Source: Oscarella lobularis (Eukaryota; Porifera; Homoscleromorpha; Homosclerophorida; Oscarellidae). Taken from it: 64,000 nucleotides of DNA. Position numbers and translations under genes: made by a program. Positions 19,974 through 31,253 of this stretch are shown here, in pieces (the stretch's first letter is position 1; every line of letters starts with the position of its first letter). The DNA lies in contig NC_089189.1 of the NCBI RefSeq assembly GCF_947507565.1, forward strand, positions 1,488,001-1,552,000. Reading direction: 5' to 3'. The notes below the pieces were generated by a model. It ran no database searches, had not been told where the DNA came from, and saw only the letters and a program-made list of their open reading frames with translations.

Positions 19974-21010
19974 TTTCGCAAAAAGATATAGGTCTACACA
20001 GCTACAGAATCAAAATTCAATCGGCGAGATATTTTTTTATCGTCGCAGACTGATCGCATGATCGAAAGACGATGCCATTTTAGAAAATATCTAATGCAGG
20101 GCCGTCGTACATACCAGGCACCTTCGCAAAGCATCAGCTGTACAAACAGTGTTGCCATTGGGCCGGTCTTCCCCTAAGGGATCCGAGTATTGCAGCACTT
20201 CGACGCCGCATACTGGCGCATCCGGGTCTTTTTTCATCTCGAACCAATGAGTCAAGGCGAAGAACTGCTAGGTTCACTCTTTTCTCGTGTCTTTGAAGCG
20301 AGTAGAAACAATCAGGAAGACGTTTTGTGTTTCGCAGGGTAATTGAAAAGGATTCGCTTTGTTTTACGGCTGAAGACGAAGCAGTTGGTCGATCCAGTGC
20401 GAAAAGTGAGATCCAATTTCGTCTTCTTGACGCTGCGAGAGAGGGAGACTTGTCAACGTGTGACTATTCATGTCAATGCAGGTAACGCGTACCAAGAGCA
20501 ACCGCTACACGTCGCTGCCAAAAGTGGACACCTTAAAGTTTGTAAGTACCTAATTGAAAATGGTGCTGATAGACTCGCAGAAGGACTCAACTAGGAACAA
20601 CCTATACACTACGCTGCGAGAGTGGGCCATGTATCCGTATGTGAGTATTTGATTAAATCGGCTGGAGCTCATGTCAAGGCACGTTCCGTGAGCCAAGAGC
20701 AACCGCTACACGTCGCTGCTAAAAGTGGACACGTTGAAGTTTGTAAGTACCTAATTGAAAATGGTGCTGATAGACTCTCAGAAGGACGCTGGAAACAACA
20801 ACCTATACACTACGGGCCATGTATCAGTATGTGAATATCTGATTGAATCGGTGGAGCTCATGTCAATGCACGTGACAAGTACCAAGAGCAACCGCTACAC
20901 GTCGCTGCTGAAAGTGGACACGTTGAAGTTTGTAAGTACCTAACTGAACATGGTGCTGATAGACTCTCAGAAGGACGCTGGAAACAACAACATATACACT
21001 ACGCAGCGAG
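19974..21010 (+). pseudogene. Ankyrin-repeat gene fragment, right arm of inverted repeat
   Basis: After non-coding arm sequence, an ATG at about 20246 opens a short frame (MSQGEELLGSLFSRVFEASR) that could be an N-terminal exon. Ankyrin repeats follow at 20420-21010: LDAAREGDLSTC, EQPLHVAAKSGHLKVCKYLI, QPIHYAARVGHVSVCEYLI, EQPLHVAAKSGHVEVCKYLI, and further degenerate units, about five to six in all. Ankyrin repeats are protein-binding solenoids. No effector domain is attached. Deletions (for example at 20460, relative to the left arm), an in-frame TAG at 20591-20593 and later shifts break it. 19974-20625 is the mirror of the left arm. Confidence 0.75.
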
Positions 21011-21019
21011 AAGGGGCCA

Positions 21020-22080
21020 TGCAGTTTCTGCTTATTAAGAGACGCAATGTTATTTAACTAGTTGGACAACCTACTCTCAATAGTTCGGACTGCAACGAGT
21101 TGTCCCTTATTATGCAGTTTCTGCCTATTGAGAGACGCAACGGTAATGAACACCTCACTTGAACTTCACCTCCTAAACGAGGTGACCTTTCTTACTTACA
21201 GAGACATACTAATTTGCTATGGTTTGGATAGGAATGATTTGTCTCTTATTACGCACTTTTTGCCTATTAGGAGACGCTTAGGTAAACAAATAGTTGGACA
21301 CCCTAATTGGAGATATTTCCAGACAAGCGCAAAAGGAGAGTATAACGTTCCTCCTCCTTAACGAGGTACACTAATTTGCAATGGTTCGGACTGCAATGAT
21401 TTGTCCCTTATTACGCAGTTTTGACTTATTAAGAGACGCAAGGTTATTTAACTAGTTGGACTACCTACTCTCAATGGTTCGGACTGCAAGGAGTTGTCTC
21501 TTATTACGCACTTTTTGCCTATTAGAAGACGCTTAGGTAAACAAAGAGTTGGACACCCTAATTGCAGATATTTCTAGACAAGCGCAAAAGGAGAGTATAA
21601 CGTTCCTCCTCCTTAACGAGGTGACGTTTTGTATATCTTACTTGCAAAGACACACTCATTAGCAATGGTTCGGACCTAAATGATTTGTCCCTTATTACGC
21701 AGTTTCTGCTTATTAAGAGACGAGTGCCTTTTTGCAAGTAAGATATACCAAAAGTCACCTCGTTTAGTAGGAAGAAGGTTATACTCTCATTTTGCGTTTG
21801 TCTGGAAATATCTGCAATTAGGGTGTCCAACTATTTGTTTACCTAAGCGTCTCCTAATAGGCAAAAAGTGCGTAATAAGAGACAAATCATTTCTGTCCAA
21901 ACCATAGCAAATGAGTATGTCTCTGTAAGTAAGACTTACCAAAGGTCACCTCGTTTAGGAGGTGAAGTTCAATTGAGGTGTTCTTTACCGTTGCGTCTCC
22001 CAATAGGCAGAAACTGCATAATATATTAGGGACAACTCCTTGCAGTCCGAACTGTCCAACTAGTTAAATAATCTTGCCTC
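21020..22080. repeat. Large foldback with internal direct duplication
   Basis: 21020-21360 is mirrored by the reverse complement of about 21725-22075. Both arms contain CCTATTAGGAGACGCTTAGG, AGTTGGACACCCTAATTG, GGAGGTGAAGTTCAATTGAG-like and TTTAACTAGTTGGAC blocks. The segment 21365-21720 is a second, direct, partly deleted copy of the left arm. Overall it is a roughly 1-kb palindromic structure without coding capacity. Whether it is a transposon or a recombination product is unclear. Confidence 0.8.
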
Positions 22081-24257
22081 TCTGAAAGGGGCACTGTAAC
22101 GGTTTTTCGATTGTTGCCTAATCGCTTCGTCTCACCGATTGATGGCTTGCTACGAAGCGGTGCTTCTTCCAGCTCCTCCGCGTAGAATATATCAAAAGAG
22201 GCTGATTAAGTTAAGTATGGAATGCTATTCAAGTTTCTCATGTGCGAGCATATACAAGGTCCGGAAAGGTAAACACTTGCCTACACTTTTTCTGCGGTAT
22301 CTTATCTGCATTTTTAATTAAGTATAAATGTCTGTGTAAAAACTAAAGTCCTTAGAAACACGCGTTCATTTTATCATGTACCTATAGGAAAGATTGTTGT
22401 GAGAATGTTCCACGTTGAAGCGAAGCGCACACTCTGGCAAGTTACACCTATAAAAAGAGGAGAAAACGTTCGCCTGCTTATGAAAACGTCTCTGCGTGCC
22501 TCACTTGTATCGATGCGTGAACAACAATTATAGGCGATGAACTGCGAAACCCACGCGTGGGATGATCGAGAGAACCGGCCCTTTCCAAAACGATTGCTAG
22601 CCGCTTGGACACGTAGAAAAAACCCTAGTGAAGCGAAAGAAAACGAGCGCGACTTTGATCGACCCAGGATTGCTCGCCAGGAAGTGGATTCGAAAACGTT
22701 TCAATGAAGCGTCGCCGACACGCTTTAGCTAATTAGAGCTTCCTCAGCGCTTGCGACGACGCAATCGAAGGCCGGAGAGGTGTTCTTTGTCACGACTAAG
22801 CAATGGAATAGCGTATTTCGGTGCCGATCCCGTTGTGGAGCCCCCTTACCGAAAATGAGGCGTTGCGATGCTCACCGCTTCGTATCGACACTTTCTTTAG
22901 TTCCGACGGTGAAAGCTGTTTGATCTTCATCGTCGTCTGGCGAAAAAACAGCCGAGGAAAGGAGGGAAACGTGTCTCGGTCTTTCGTAGATAAAATTTAC
23001 CCTGATATACAGACAACACGTGACAGTTCGCATTTTTGTGACCAAAGTTACCGAGACCACAAAGTCGATCACTGATGTAACTCAGCAGTAAGACAGAGAG
23101 CACTGAAGCAGAAAGAAAGACAGCGGCTGCTTAGAGATACGATAAATGTTATTTTGTAATTAGCACTAACCTCTGACTTCAATCTGAACAAGCTAGAAGG
23201 GTCAAGAAAGTAGAACAACATTGTTTCTATGTATACAGTTCCTTTAGGCAGCCGCTGCGTGGCTGCTTCTGCAGTAATCTGCTTTAGTAATACAGTGCAC
23301 CCACGCATAAGGTTCCCACGTGACCCTTCCCCGGACTTGGCCGCGACATTCAAAATGAGAAAGACGTACCATCGTTTCGCAAACGCGCAAAGATAGTAGC
23401 ATGATTTCTCTAAGATTCGGTCGAAGGATTAGTCGATAGCATGCATTCTGATCGAGTAATCCTTCATGATAGTGCAAAAGTACTTTTACACGTTTTTTGG
23501 CGTAGATTCCTTAGCAACTAGTCTAGTTCTTTTTGCGAAACGCATCGAAATACTCTTTTCTAAAGATCGGTCGAGGCGATTTCCATTCGGCTCCTTCGTT
23601 TGCCTACAATTACGCTTTAAAGTATCGTTGCTAAGGCCATATAAGACAGTTTTCTAGAGTGTACGCTGCGATTCGCGACCTGGCGCCCACGCGAAACAAC
23701 ATTAAAGGGAATACTCTAAACTTTGGTCGAGGCGATTTTAGATCTTTTGCCTAGTTTCGAAGTTAGAGTTTGTGACTTTGTCGTCATGGGCGTGGCTAAC
23801 GCGCGCACTGCCTTCCACACAAAAAATGCAGTAAAACGCACTGAACAAATTACTGTGGTACTTTACGAATCTTTTCTAATCTGTTGCTAGCAAACTGTGC
23901 CACGTAATAGGCGAAAAATGAAGAAGCGGTATCGCAGTAGTGGTAGCGCAAGAGGGCGTCACCAGGGGAACCTAACGGTCGCGTACGTTACCAGCCAATC
24001 ACATAGCAGCACGTGACCTTTATATGCGTACTTCGTCGAACGCCTACGTGCCTTACATCATTGGAATCTTACGGGACAGAGGATTCCAATGATGTCATTC
24101 CCGATGACGCACGACAAACGACGCAGACGCTAGCGCGCTTTAGAGTTGGGAAGTTTATGCTTGGGCGCACTGTACAGTAACCTCTTTTCTTACTGCGGAG
24201 TGATGTCATTGCTTTGTATGCTTTAGATTTCTTATTTGCATACGGATATAGACTAAA
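22081..24257. other. No gene recognised
   Basis: Only short frames. An exon-like frame at about 22142-22275 ends at a GGAAAG/GTAAAC donor but matches nothing known to me. Near 24057-24095 ATCATTGGAATC and GATTCCAATGAT form a short stem. A TTTATATGCG TATA-like motif lies near 24020. Confidence 0.3.
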
Positions 24258-25242
24258 AAGGTCGCAATTGGCGCACGACATGGTTAAGGAGATCAACGCG
24301 GCTGGAGGCGTGTTCACCTACGAGGACTTCGCTACGTACGACGTCGAAGAGACACCGACTATGAAGAGCAATTTCATGGGTATGACGGTGTGCGGCGCGC
24401 CGCCCCCGTCTAGCGGCGCCGTCACCCAATACGTACTCAACATCCTATCGAAGTTGGAGAAGATCTCAACGTTTTCGACAACGATGCACGTCATCTCATC
24501 GCAGAAGCTCTCAAGTTCGGATTCGCGGCTCGCATGCGATTGGGCGACACGAAAGAAGCTCGGGAATTCGCCGAGGAACTACTCAACCCGGACAAAGCGG
24601 AAAAGGCAAAATCGAAAATTGACTTTTCGACGACTCACCTACCGGAATACTACGACGGGCACTACGTGCTTCCCGACGAGGAAGGCACGACGGATTTTTG
24701 CATCGTCGACGGCGAGGGTAATGCCGTCTCCTTGACGTCGACAGTGGGGTTATATTTCAGAAGTTGAATATTTTCCGAGTCGCTTGGCTTCCTCTATAAA
24801 CTCACCTAACTAATTTTTCAAAGTCGGACAAGTACGATCCCTCCTACAATCTCGTACCCAATCCGACGAATTATCTACGACCCGGAAACGACCATGATCG
24901 TCGACATCGCAGCTGATTTTAGATCAAAACGACGATCGGAGCTTTCGGTGCTCACATGATCATAAGTAGTGTTGTTTCGACGCTTTTGAAATATTTCGTT
25001 TTTGGGTACGCGCGCTCGACGAGGCGATCAACGAGCCGCGATTTCATCATCAACTCGTGCCCGACGTCGTGTGCGTTCAGGAGGATTTTTCTGACGAGTG
25101 GACGGAGGGGTTCGAGGCGCGCTGGCACGTGGTCGAGTGAGCGCCGCGTCGATTGGCCGCCGTTCAGGCGATTGTGAAGGGAAAGTGGAAATTCGTTGCC
25201 GTGTGCGATTACCGAAAGAAGGGCGAACCGGACGGGTATTAG
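24258..25242 (+). pseudogene. Gamma-glutamyltransferase, C-terminal half, copy 2 (broken)
   Basis: It starts inside the large subunit (LAHDMVKEINAAGGVFTYED, CGAPPPSSGAVTQYVLNILS), about half way through a usual GGT. A 1-bp loss near 24455 shifts frame. The next frame restores EEGTTDFCIVDGEGNAVSLT, with the catalytic Thr at the start of the small subunit. A TGA at about 24765 replaces the Arg codon seen in copy 1. Later pieces (INEPRFHHQL-equivalent, DEWTEGFEARWHVVE, and the terminal KGEPDGY with TAG at 25240-25242) are in mixed frames. The 5' limit is approximate. Upstream sequence is unrelated to the region upstream of copy 1. Intact members act on extracellular glutathione. This copy cannot. 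Confidence 0.8.
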
Positions 25243-25314
25243 GGAGAAAACGGAATGTACTATTTGATTCTTTTTCTTGTGTTCAAATTTATTAGAGTAA
25301 CAAAAGCAGAACGT

Positions 25315-25741
25315 TGTTCCCTAACGGGGACCCCTCTCCTCGCAAAGCTCGCAAACGTCACAAGAGAAAGGGTGAAACGGGTTTGCGTGCGTGACGTGGT
25401 CATAAAACCGTACCCTAACCCTTCCTCTCCCAGCGAAATAATTAAGGGTCTGGATATCCACACTAACTTGGAGGGGAGTTTTCGCCTCTAGCCCTTAGTG
25501 TCAGGTTCGACGAAGCATTACATCTGCTCTACCTTTCACCGAAGGCTTGGCCTTTTGCAGAGGAAAACGTTGCGGAGAACTCTCGGAATCCGGGATATCA
25601 CGTGACTCAACCACGGAAGTGGACCTTAGCTAGTGGCAGTGCCGTGAGCGGATCGGTCGATCGATCGATCTAGCGACGTTTTGTCGTTTCTATATCTTGT
25701 GGCAGTTCCATGAGCGACAAGGAGGCAATTACTACTGTTGC
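25315..25741 (+). repeat. Direct repeat, left copy, flanking receptor kinase C
   Basis: It shares, in the same order, TTGTTCCCTAACGGGG, CGCCTCTAG, GACGAAGCA-TACATCTGCTCTA, TTTCACCGAAG, GGAAGTGGACCTTAG and TTTGTCGTTTCTATATCT with 30040-30920. The right copy is longer and holds a MITE. The pair brackets the kinase gene and part of its 3' flank. Confidence 0.8.
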
Positions 25742-25945
25742 TTCACGTCACGCCTAACAAAATATGTGAATACATATGTATGTACTTGAATATGAAAGCC
25801 GACACCTGTCTTCCCAATCATGACCAGCACGTGAAACTCTACACTTCCGCCCGCGGTCACAGGCCAACTCAAAACCGCATGACGTAAAAACAAACGAATG
25901 AACATCCGCTTCATGCATTAGAACGCCGCTGCGCAATTAAGAACG

Positions 25946-28900
25946 ATGCACTCGGCTGTTCATCGCTGGGCCCTTTGGTTTATTGCTTTTTGCAGCAATG
26001 CCGAAGGTATAGGACACTGGCGAAAGGTTCTTAGTGAAGACATGAGCTGGAGCCGAAATTGGCCAACATATGACCCAAAGTGCGACTTCCTAGTCGCAGG
26101 GCCAGAGATATCTATGTCGACATATCGTCGAAACGCAACATTCCAACAAGCAAAAAGTCGTCTACTATTCGTCGATTGCACGGGAAATACGTGGACTTAC
26201 TCAATGGGGACAGGGACATGGACGAAGCTTTTCACGAATACAAACTACACTGAACCAACATCTTCATTCGACAATTTAGTCGAATTCTCAATGACCACTA
26301 TTTGTGAAACTCGAGTCGTACTGCATGGCGGGGGTTATCCAGTACCGGATAAATATAGCATCTTATACAATTATGTATATTCAAACACCACGTGGTTGTT
26401 CAACGGCTTAGACGAAAAGTGGGTGGTTCTTCAAACTTTCAACGATGTCTCTCTACAAAGAAACGAACCCAGAACATTCGCGTTTCATCAGGAAAAAAGC
26501 CCGTGCTCATGTAAAGATTCAATATTGATGTACGGAGAGAAAGAAACTTATGATGATCTTCACGAATTGTGGGAACTTCAATGCGTAGAGGAAGAAAATG
26601 AGAGAAACTTTAGCTACCGATGGATAAAATTTGAAGAAGAATTGCCAATGTCGCTAAGATCAAATAGTGCGTGGTCGCTATACGGCTTTTCCGTGAACGA
26701 AAGTCACATTTGTTGGCTCTCGATGCAAGCAAAAAAAATGTGGATGTTTGAGTTATTGACGGCCAGGTGGTACGAAAAAACGATCCTTGTTGACAAAGCT
26801 TGTCTAACAGACCAGCTCTCGCTCGACATTCAAACAGGAGCCTACGTAAAAAAACTCCAGCTTTTTATTTTCTCTTTATTCGGAAATTGGTTTGGACTGT
26901 ACAATGCAACAGAAAATCGTATTGATTGCGTGCACACAAATGTGAGCGTGCTATTTGGGGCAATTAGAATTATCCTGTTTAGAGATACAATTGTTTTTCA
27001 AGCGGTTTATGGGCGAGAGGTAGATCTTCAATTATGGATACCCAGCACACAAAACTTGTCAACTTTTCTGAAAATAACACATAAAAGTCGACTTCCATTG
27101 AAATGGGAGTTCCGCAGAGCCGAGTACAATAATAGATATCCTTGCTCGGATGTCGGCATAATGGATTCATCAGCGGCTCTTATTAGAACCGAAGATTCGG
27201 TTTTATATCAAGTGCAAAGCTTTTTCTCTGTAACTGTGCGTATGTGGAGGCTGGAGCTTGACACTCTTATGTGGACGTTGTATGATCCAGACCTGACTCC
27301 CCCTAGCGATCGATATGCGGCATTTTCAGGGACGGTAAATGAGTGCGTGGCATACTATAATACACAAAATAGACATCTTTGGATTTACTCTACAAATTCA
27401 CGACAATGGTCAAAAGTTGTCTCTCGAGGACTGGCACCTCAACATAGCAAGTCTTTTGCGACGATGAACTCGATGTCTAATGGATCGCTGCTTATTTACG
27501 GCGGCATTGTCAACAAACCTAACTCCTTATGGATGGCGACGATTAACGACAATGTCGTACCTATGACGGCAACGTGGAAACGACTTTGCTGCGATGACGA
27601 CAAGAAGGAGAAGCATCCAAGTCACTGGACAAGCACATTCTGGACAAGCACATTATGGAATGACACTTTTTACGTATGCTTTGGCTCATCAAAAAGGAAA
27701 AATTTTGATCCCACTTTGCCAGTGAGGACATTGCTAACGTGGAATTACAGCTGGAATATCTATTACACAGAAATTGAGAGAGGGGCTTCAAAGTGGCACC
27801 GGAAAAACATGTCTTGGGGATCACATCGATACTATGCTTTTACCTCCGACTGGCATCCAACGGCATTTGGACGCATCGCTGTCACTGTTAACCAAATGGA
27901 CAACACAATGATTATGGCAGATCTTACGCGGAAGGAATACATTATGTTAGAAGGATACACAAGTATGTTTCCGAAAAAATCACGCTTCCTTAGCGATTAT
28001 CGAATGGTCGGTAGCAAAAACTCATTGCTCTATTTAGAATATTATTACCTAGACCGATGCTTATTTCCCATAAACTTGTACATCTTGGACCTAAAGAGGT
28101 GCCCCCCGGGAATGTACAGTTCGGATTTCAGTCTCTATCCTTGTCGCCCATGTCCAAGAGGGCAGTACAGCGATCGAGGCGGTTCCACTCACTGTACCGA
28201 TTGTCCACCAGGTCTTGTATCAAGCTCGAAGGGCTCAACATCTGTTCGCAATTGTACATGTGCGGCCGGCACTTGCATTCACGGACAATGCATAGTTCGA
28301 AGCGACCATACCACAGTCTGCATTTGCGATGCTGGATTTAGTGGAAAAGCCTGCGCAACACCGACATCCTATCTAATCGGTATGGGAGTAGTAGTCGGAG
28401 TTCTACTCATAGTTGCATTCTATTACTGCATCAAACGTGTCCGAAAACAACAAAGAGTAGTCACGTACACGAGAATCGAATTGGAGAGAGCCGAACAAAC
28501 TGTAGAAGAGCTGTCAAACATATGGTCAGTGGACAACGACAAAGTTGACTTTCGACAAAGAATCGGAAAAGGATCGTTTGGCGACGTGTGGACCGCCGAA
28601 TATCGAGATCAAATCGTTGCCGTCAAAGTTCTCAAGATTAAAGCCGAAGATTGCACGGACGAACAACTGCAAGATTTTCGAGACGAAGGCGAATTACTTC
28701 GATCAATTTTCCACGCCAATATCGTTTGTTTCATAGGCACCGGGAAAACGGCCGATAATAAACCGTTCATCGTTTTGGAATACATGGAACGAGGCTCGGT
28801 GCGAAACGAGTTAGACAACGAGTACGTCGATCATCCAATGGAACTCGTGCTTCAAGTCAAGTACGCTCTACATGCGGCGAAAGGAATGCGTCATCTGCAC

Positions 28901-29368
28901 AACATCGATAGGATGCATCGCGATCTCAAGTGCGATAACATTCTAATCAATGTCAACGGAATCGTCAAAGTGGCCGATTTGGGTTGCACTAAAATCGCGC
29001 CGAAAATTGACGATAGCGGAAATGTTAAAGAAGGTTCCCGCGCCGTGGGTACCGCATTTTTCAGAGCTCCTAAAATATTTCGCGGCGAGGCTTACAACGG
29101 TGCTGTGGACGTCTACAGCTACGGAATTACTCTGTGGGAAATCATGACAGCTAAGTATCCGTATTTCGAAAAATTCAATCAAGGATTGACGGCAAAGGAT
29201 ATTCTGGATCAAATTCTTGTCAGTGATGCGCGACCTGAGTTTCCGGTTCTCTGCAGCAATGATTTGAAAAAATTGGCAGAATCGTGCTAGAATGGGAATC
29301 CGTTTGTACGACCAACGTTTGAAGAAATCGTTCAAGCACTTCAAGGAATCTGGTTGACAATATGGTAA
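25946..29368 (+). CDS. Receptor TKL kinase (kelch/GCC2-GCC3/EGF/TM), copy C, late nonsense codon
   Basis: The frame is open from the ATG at 25946 for 1114 codons to a TAG at 29288-29290. A further 25 in-frame codons lead to TAA at 29366-29368. Residues 1-21 are a signal peptide (MHSAVHRWALWFIAFCSNAEG). Residues ~25-700 are a kelch/galactose-oxidase-like propeller (WTYSMGTGTWTKLF, SSLWxxx-type blades, SLLIYGG). Cysteine-rich GCC2/GCC3 sequence starts at C719 (CPPGMYSSD, CPRGQYSDRGGSTHC). An EGF-like module follows (CIHGQCIVR, CICDAGFSGKAC), and a transmembrane helix at ~808-830. The kinase has GKGSFG (874-879), K894, HRDLKCDN (991-993 HRD) and DLG (1011-1013) in place of DFG. The TKL-type HRDLKxxN loop argues for Ser/Thr rather than Tyr specificity. 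Two defects stand out: APE reads APK at 1041-1043, and the TAG replaces Trp of the CW motif, removing subdomain XI. It may be a recent pseudogene or an activity-less receptor. Confidence 0.85.
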
Positions 29369-30039
29369 GAAACGTGAAATCTTAATTAAAAACTGAGATG
29401 ATTTGCTTAGCGCTGACGTGATGTAATGTGATACTTGGATCAAAAGAAGAACGAAAAAAAGTTGATGAAGGAAATAGACAGTACGTCCTGGTTCTATTCG
29501 TCTTTGTTCTTGTTATGTCCTCACTAGCTAGTGACACTTCTGTAGCTAAGGCCAATAGGATCTCGACTAGAGCGGTATCTTAGAACGTTGTTAGGTGAAG
29601 AATGTGGTCGACTGAAGAATCATGAAGATGAAGAATGTGGAATGTAATTGCACCGTGTCGTTGTTTGTTTTTTTGTTGGTATCTTACGTCTGCACGCGTC
29701 CGTGTCATCGTTAGAAGAATGCTGTAGCTAGAACGTTAGACTGTAATCGATTTGTATGCAATAGATTTTAGAGTCACAGAGCTCAGGATTGCAGACTGGG
29801 AGAATGGTGCAAGTAGGCTAGACGCCACGCATCCAAACAGCGCGAAGAATATGGCAAAGTCTCCGGTACCTCTTGCGTAGTCTACTTATGAAGGGGACCC
29901 CAGGGCGAACCTGAAGTCTTCTCTTCTTCCCTATAGGCGGCATTTCCAACGTAACCATGTGGCGTCGTCTTCGAAGATCGACGAGACTCCTTGCAGAGAC
30001 AATGTGAAGTGCGTACCGGTAAGGAGTAAGCAGAATGTT
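29369..30039 (+). repeat. 3' flank of kinase C, shared with kinase D in inverse orientation
   Basis: The reverse complement matches about 60640-61392 block by block: TTCCTTCATCAAC, TTCTTTTGATCCAAGTATCA, GTGTCACTAGCTAG, GCAGACGTAAG, GGAAGTC-like, AAGAGAAGACTTCAGGTTCG, GTGGCGTCTAGCCTACTT. No coding sequence. The 3' limit of the gene's own UTR is not visible. Confidence 0.8.
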
Positions 30040-30925
30040 GTTCCCTAACGGGGGGGGGCCTCCTCTCCCCTCGCAAAGGTCACAAGACAACAGGGGCGTC
30101 GCTTCGATTTTTCGTTTGGCCCGGCTTGTAGAGAGATAGTATGCGGGCGCGGAAATTTTTTCGGCCACGCCCACTTGTGCAATTAGGTTTCATCAATATT
30201 ATCGTAAATACTTACAGAATGAAGAATCATTAATTACGTTCACTTTGTTCGATGCACGGGCTCTTTCTGTTGTATCATTAGAAAACTTTATTATACTCAA
30301 ATCGACCAAACTGTTGGAGTCGGACTTTATGTCGAACTTCGGACATGTATCGTAGCTATGTCCGGGAAGCCCAACTTTCTGGTTTCACTATGATCGTACA
30401 CGTATGCAATGCCCTTTCTAACAGATTTTATTTTGGCTCGGTTTATCTAGCTAAAAATACTTTTTTATTTTGGAAAACATTGGCCCGGCTCGAGCCGGGC
30501 CGGCCGGGCCGGTGGCGACGCCCCTGGACAAAGGGTGAAAGGAGCTCGCGTGCGTAACGTGGCCCTATAAACGGCTTCTGCGTCGCCAAACAGCTTCTTC
30601 GCAGCGAAAGAAGCAACAAAAACAGAGGAATTGACGTCGAGGGACGTGTTCGCCTCTAGCGCCTAGTGTAAGGTCCGACGAAGCACTACATCTGCTCTAA
30701 CTTTCACCGAAGGGTTGGGCTTTTGCATCGGAGACTTCGGGAACGCCGAACTCCAAGGAAAAACTTTCAGCGAAATCCGGGATAGTATGCGACTCATTCA
30801 CGGAAGTGGACCTTAGTAGCAGTGCCGTGCGCGGATCGATCTCGCTGCGTTTTGTCGTTTCTATATCTGGACTGTCACTGTGGCAGCTCGATGAGCGACA
30901 AGGGGACAAATACAGTAACTACGTA
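30040..30925 (+). repeat. Direct repeat, right copy, flanking receptor kinase C
   Basis: Copy of 25315-25741 in the same orientation, with extra internal sequence and the MITE at 30091-30526. Removing the MITE restores the CACAAGA-CAAAGGGTGAAA continuity seen in the left copy. Confidence 0.8.
30091..30526. mobile_element. MITE with CAGGGGCGTCGC termini, GACAA duplication
   Basis: It begins CAGGGGCGTCGC and ends GGCGACGCCCCTG, a 12-bp perfect inverted repeat. It is flanked by GACAA on both sides (30086-30090, 30527-30531). The empty site is visible in the left direct repeat. CAGGG termini suggest the hAT superfamily, but 5 bp is shorter than the usual 8-bp hAT duplication. No ORF. Confidence 0.75.
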
Positions 30926-31253
30926 GTAACGGACACAGATTAGGGCAGGCCGGCCCTTCACCAGCTAGCGCGCTTGATGCGCCTTCACTGTGGATAGACC
31001 CTGGTGGATAGACGCCGATCACGGTGGCTACTGCTTTAGTTCGACTCAAATCTCAATTCCTATGACTGCTACGGCTTTTATACAGATGATATTTCAGGTA
31101 CGAGAACAAGTGATTGATTCAACTCTCTATATAAGTCATTGTTTCAGCTCTCGTGCTACCATCGTATTGCCCAATTGTTTAAGTTCAAGAAAACGTTTCT
31201 CGGAGTTAGCGTTTGTGAGCTATCCCTTATTCTTTTTCCCTTCTCCGTGCAAA

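Noticed and set aside
22142-22275. Exon-like frame ending at a GTAAAC donor
   Set aside because: No acceptor, no recognisable similarity, and only ~45 codons.
25946-29290. Receptor tyrosine kinase of the Eph type because of GCC2/GCC3
   Set aside because: The catalytic loop HRDLKCDN lacks the tyrosine-kinase AAR/RAA signature, and no ephrin-binding or FN3 domains are present. TKL fits better.
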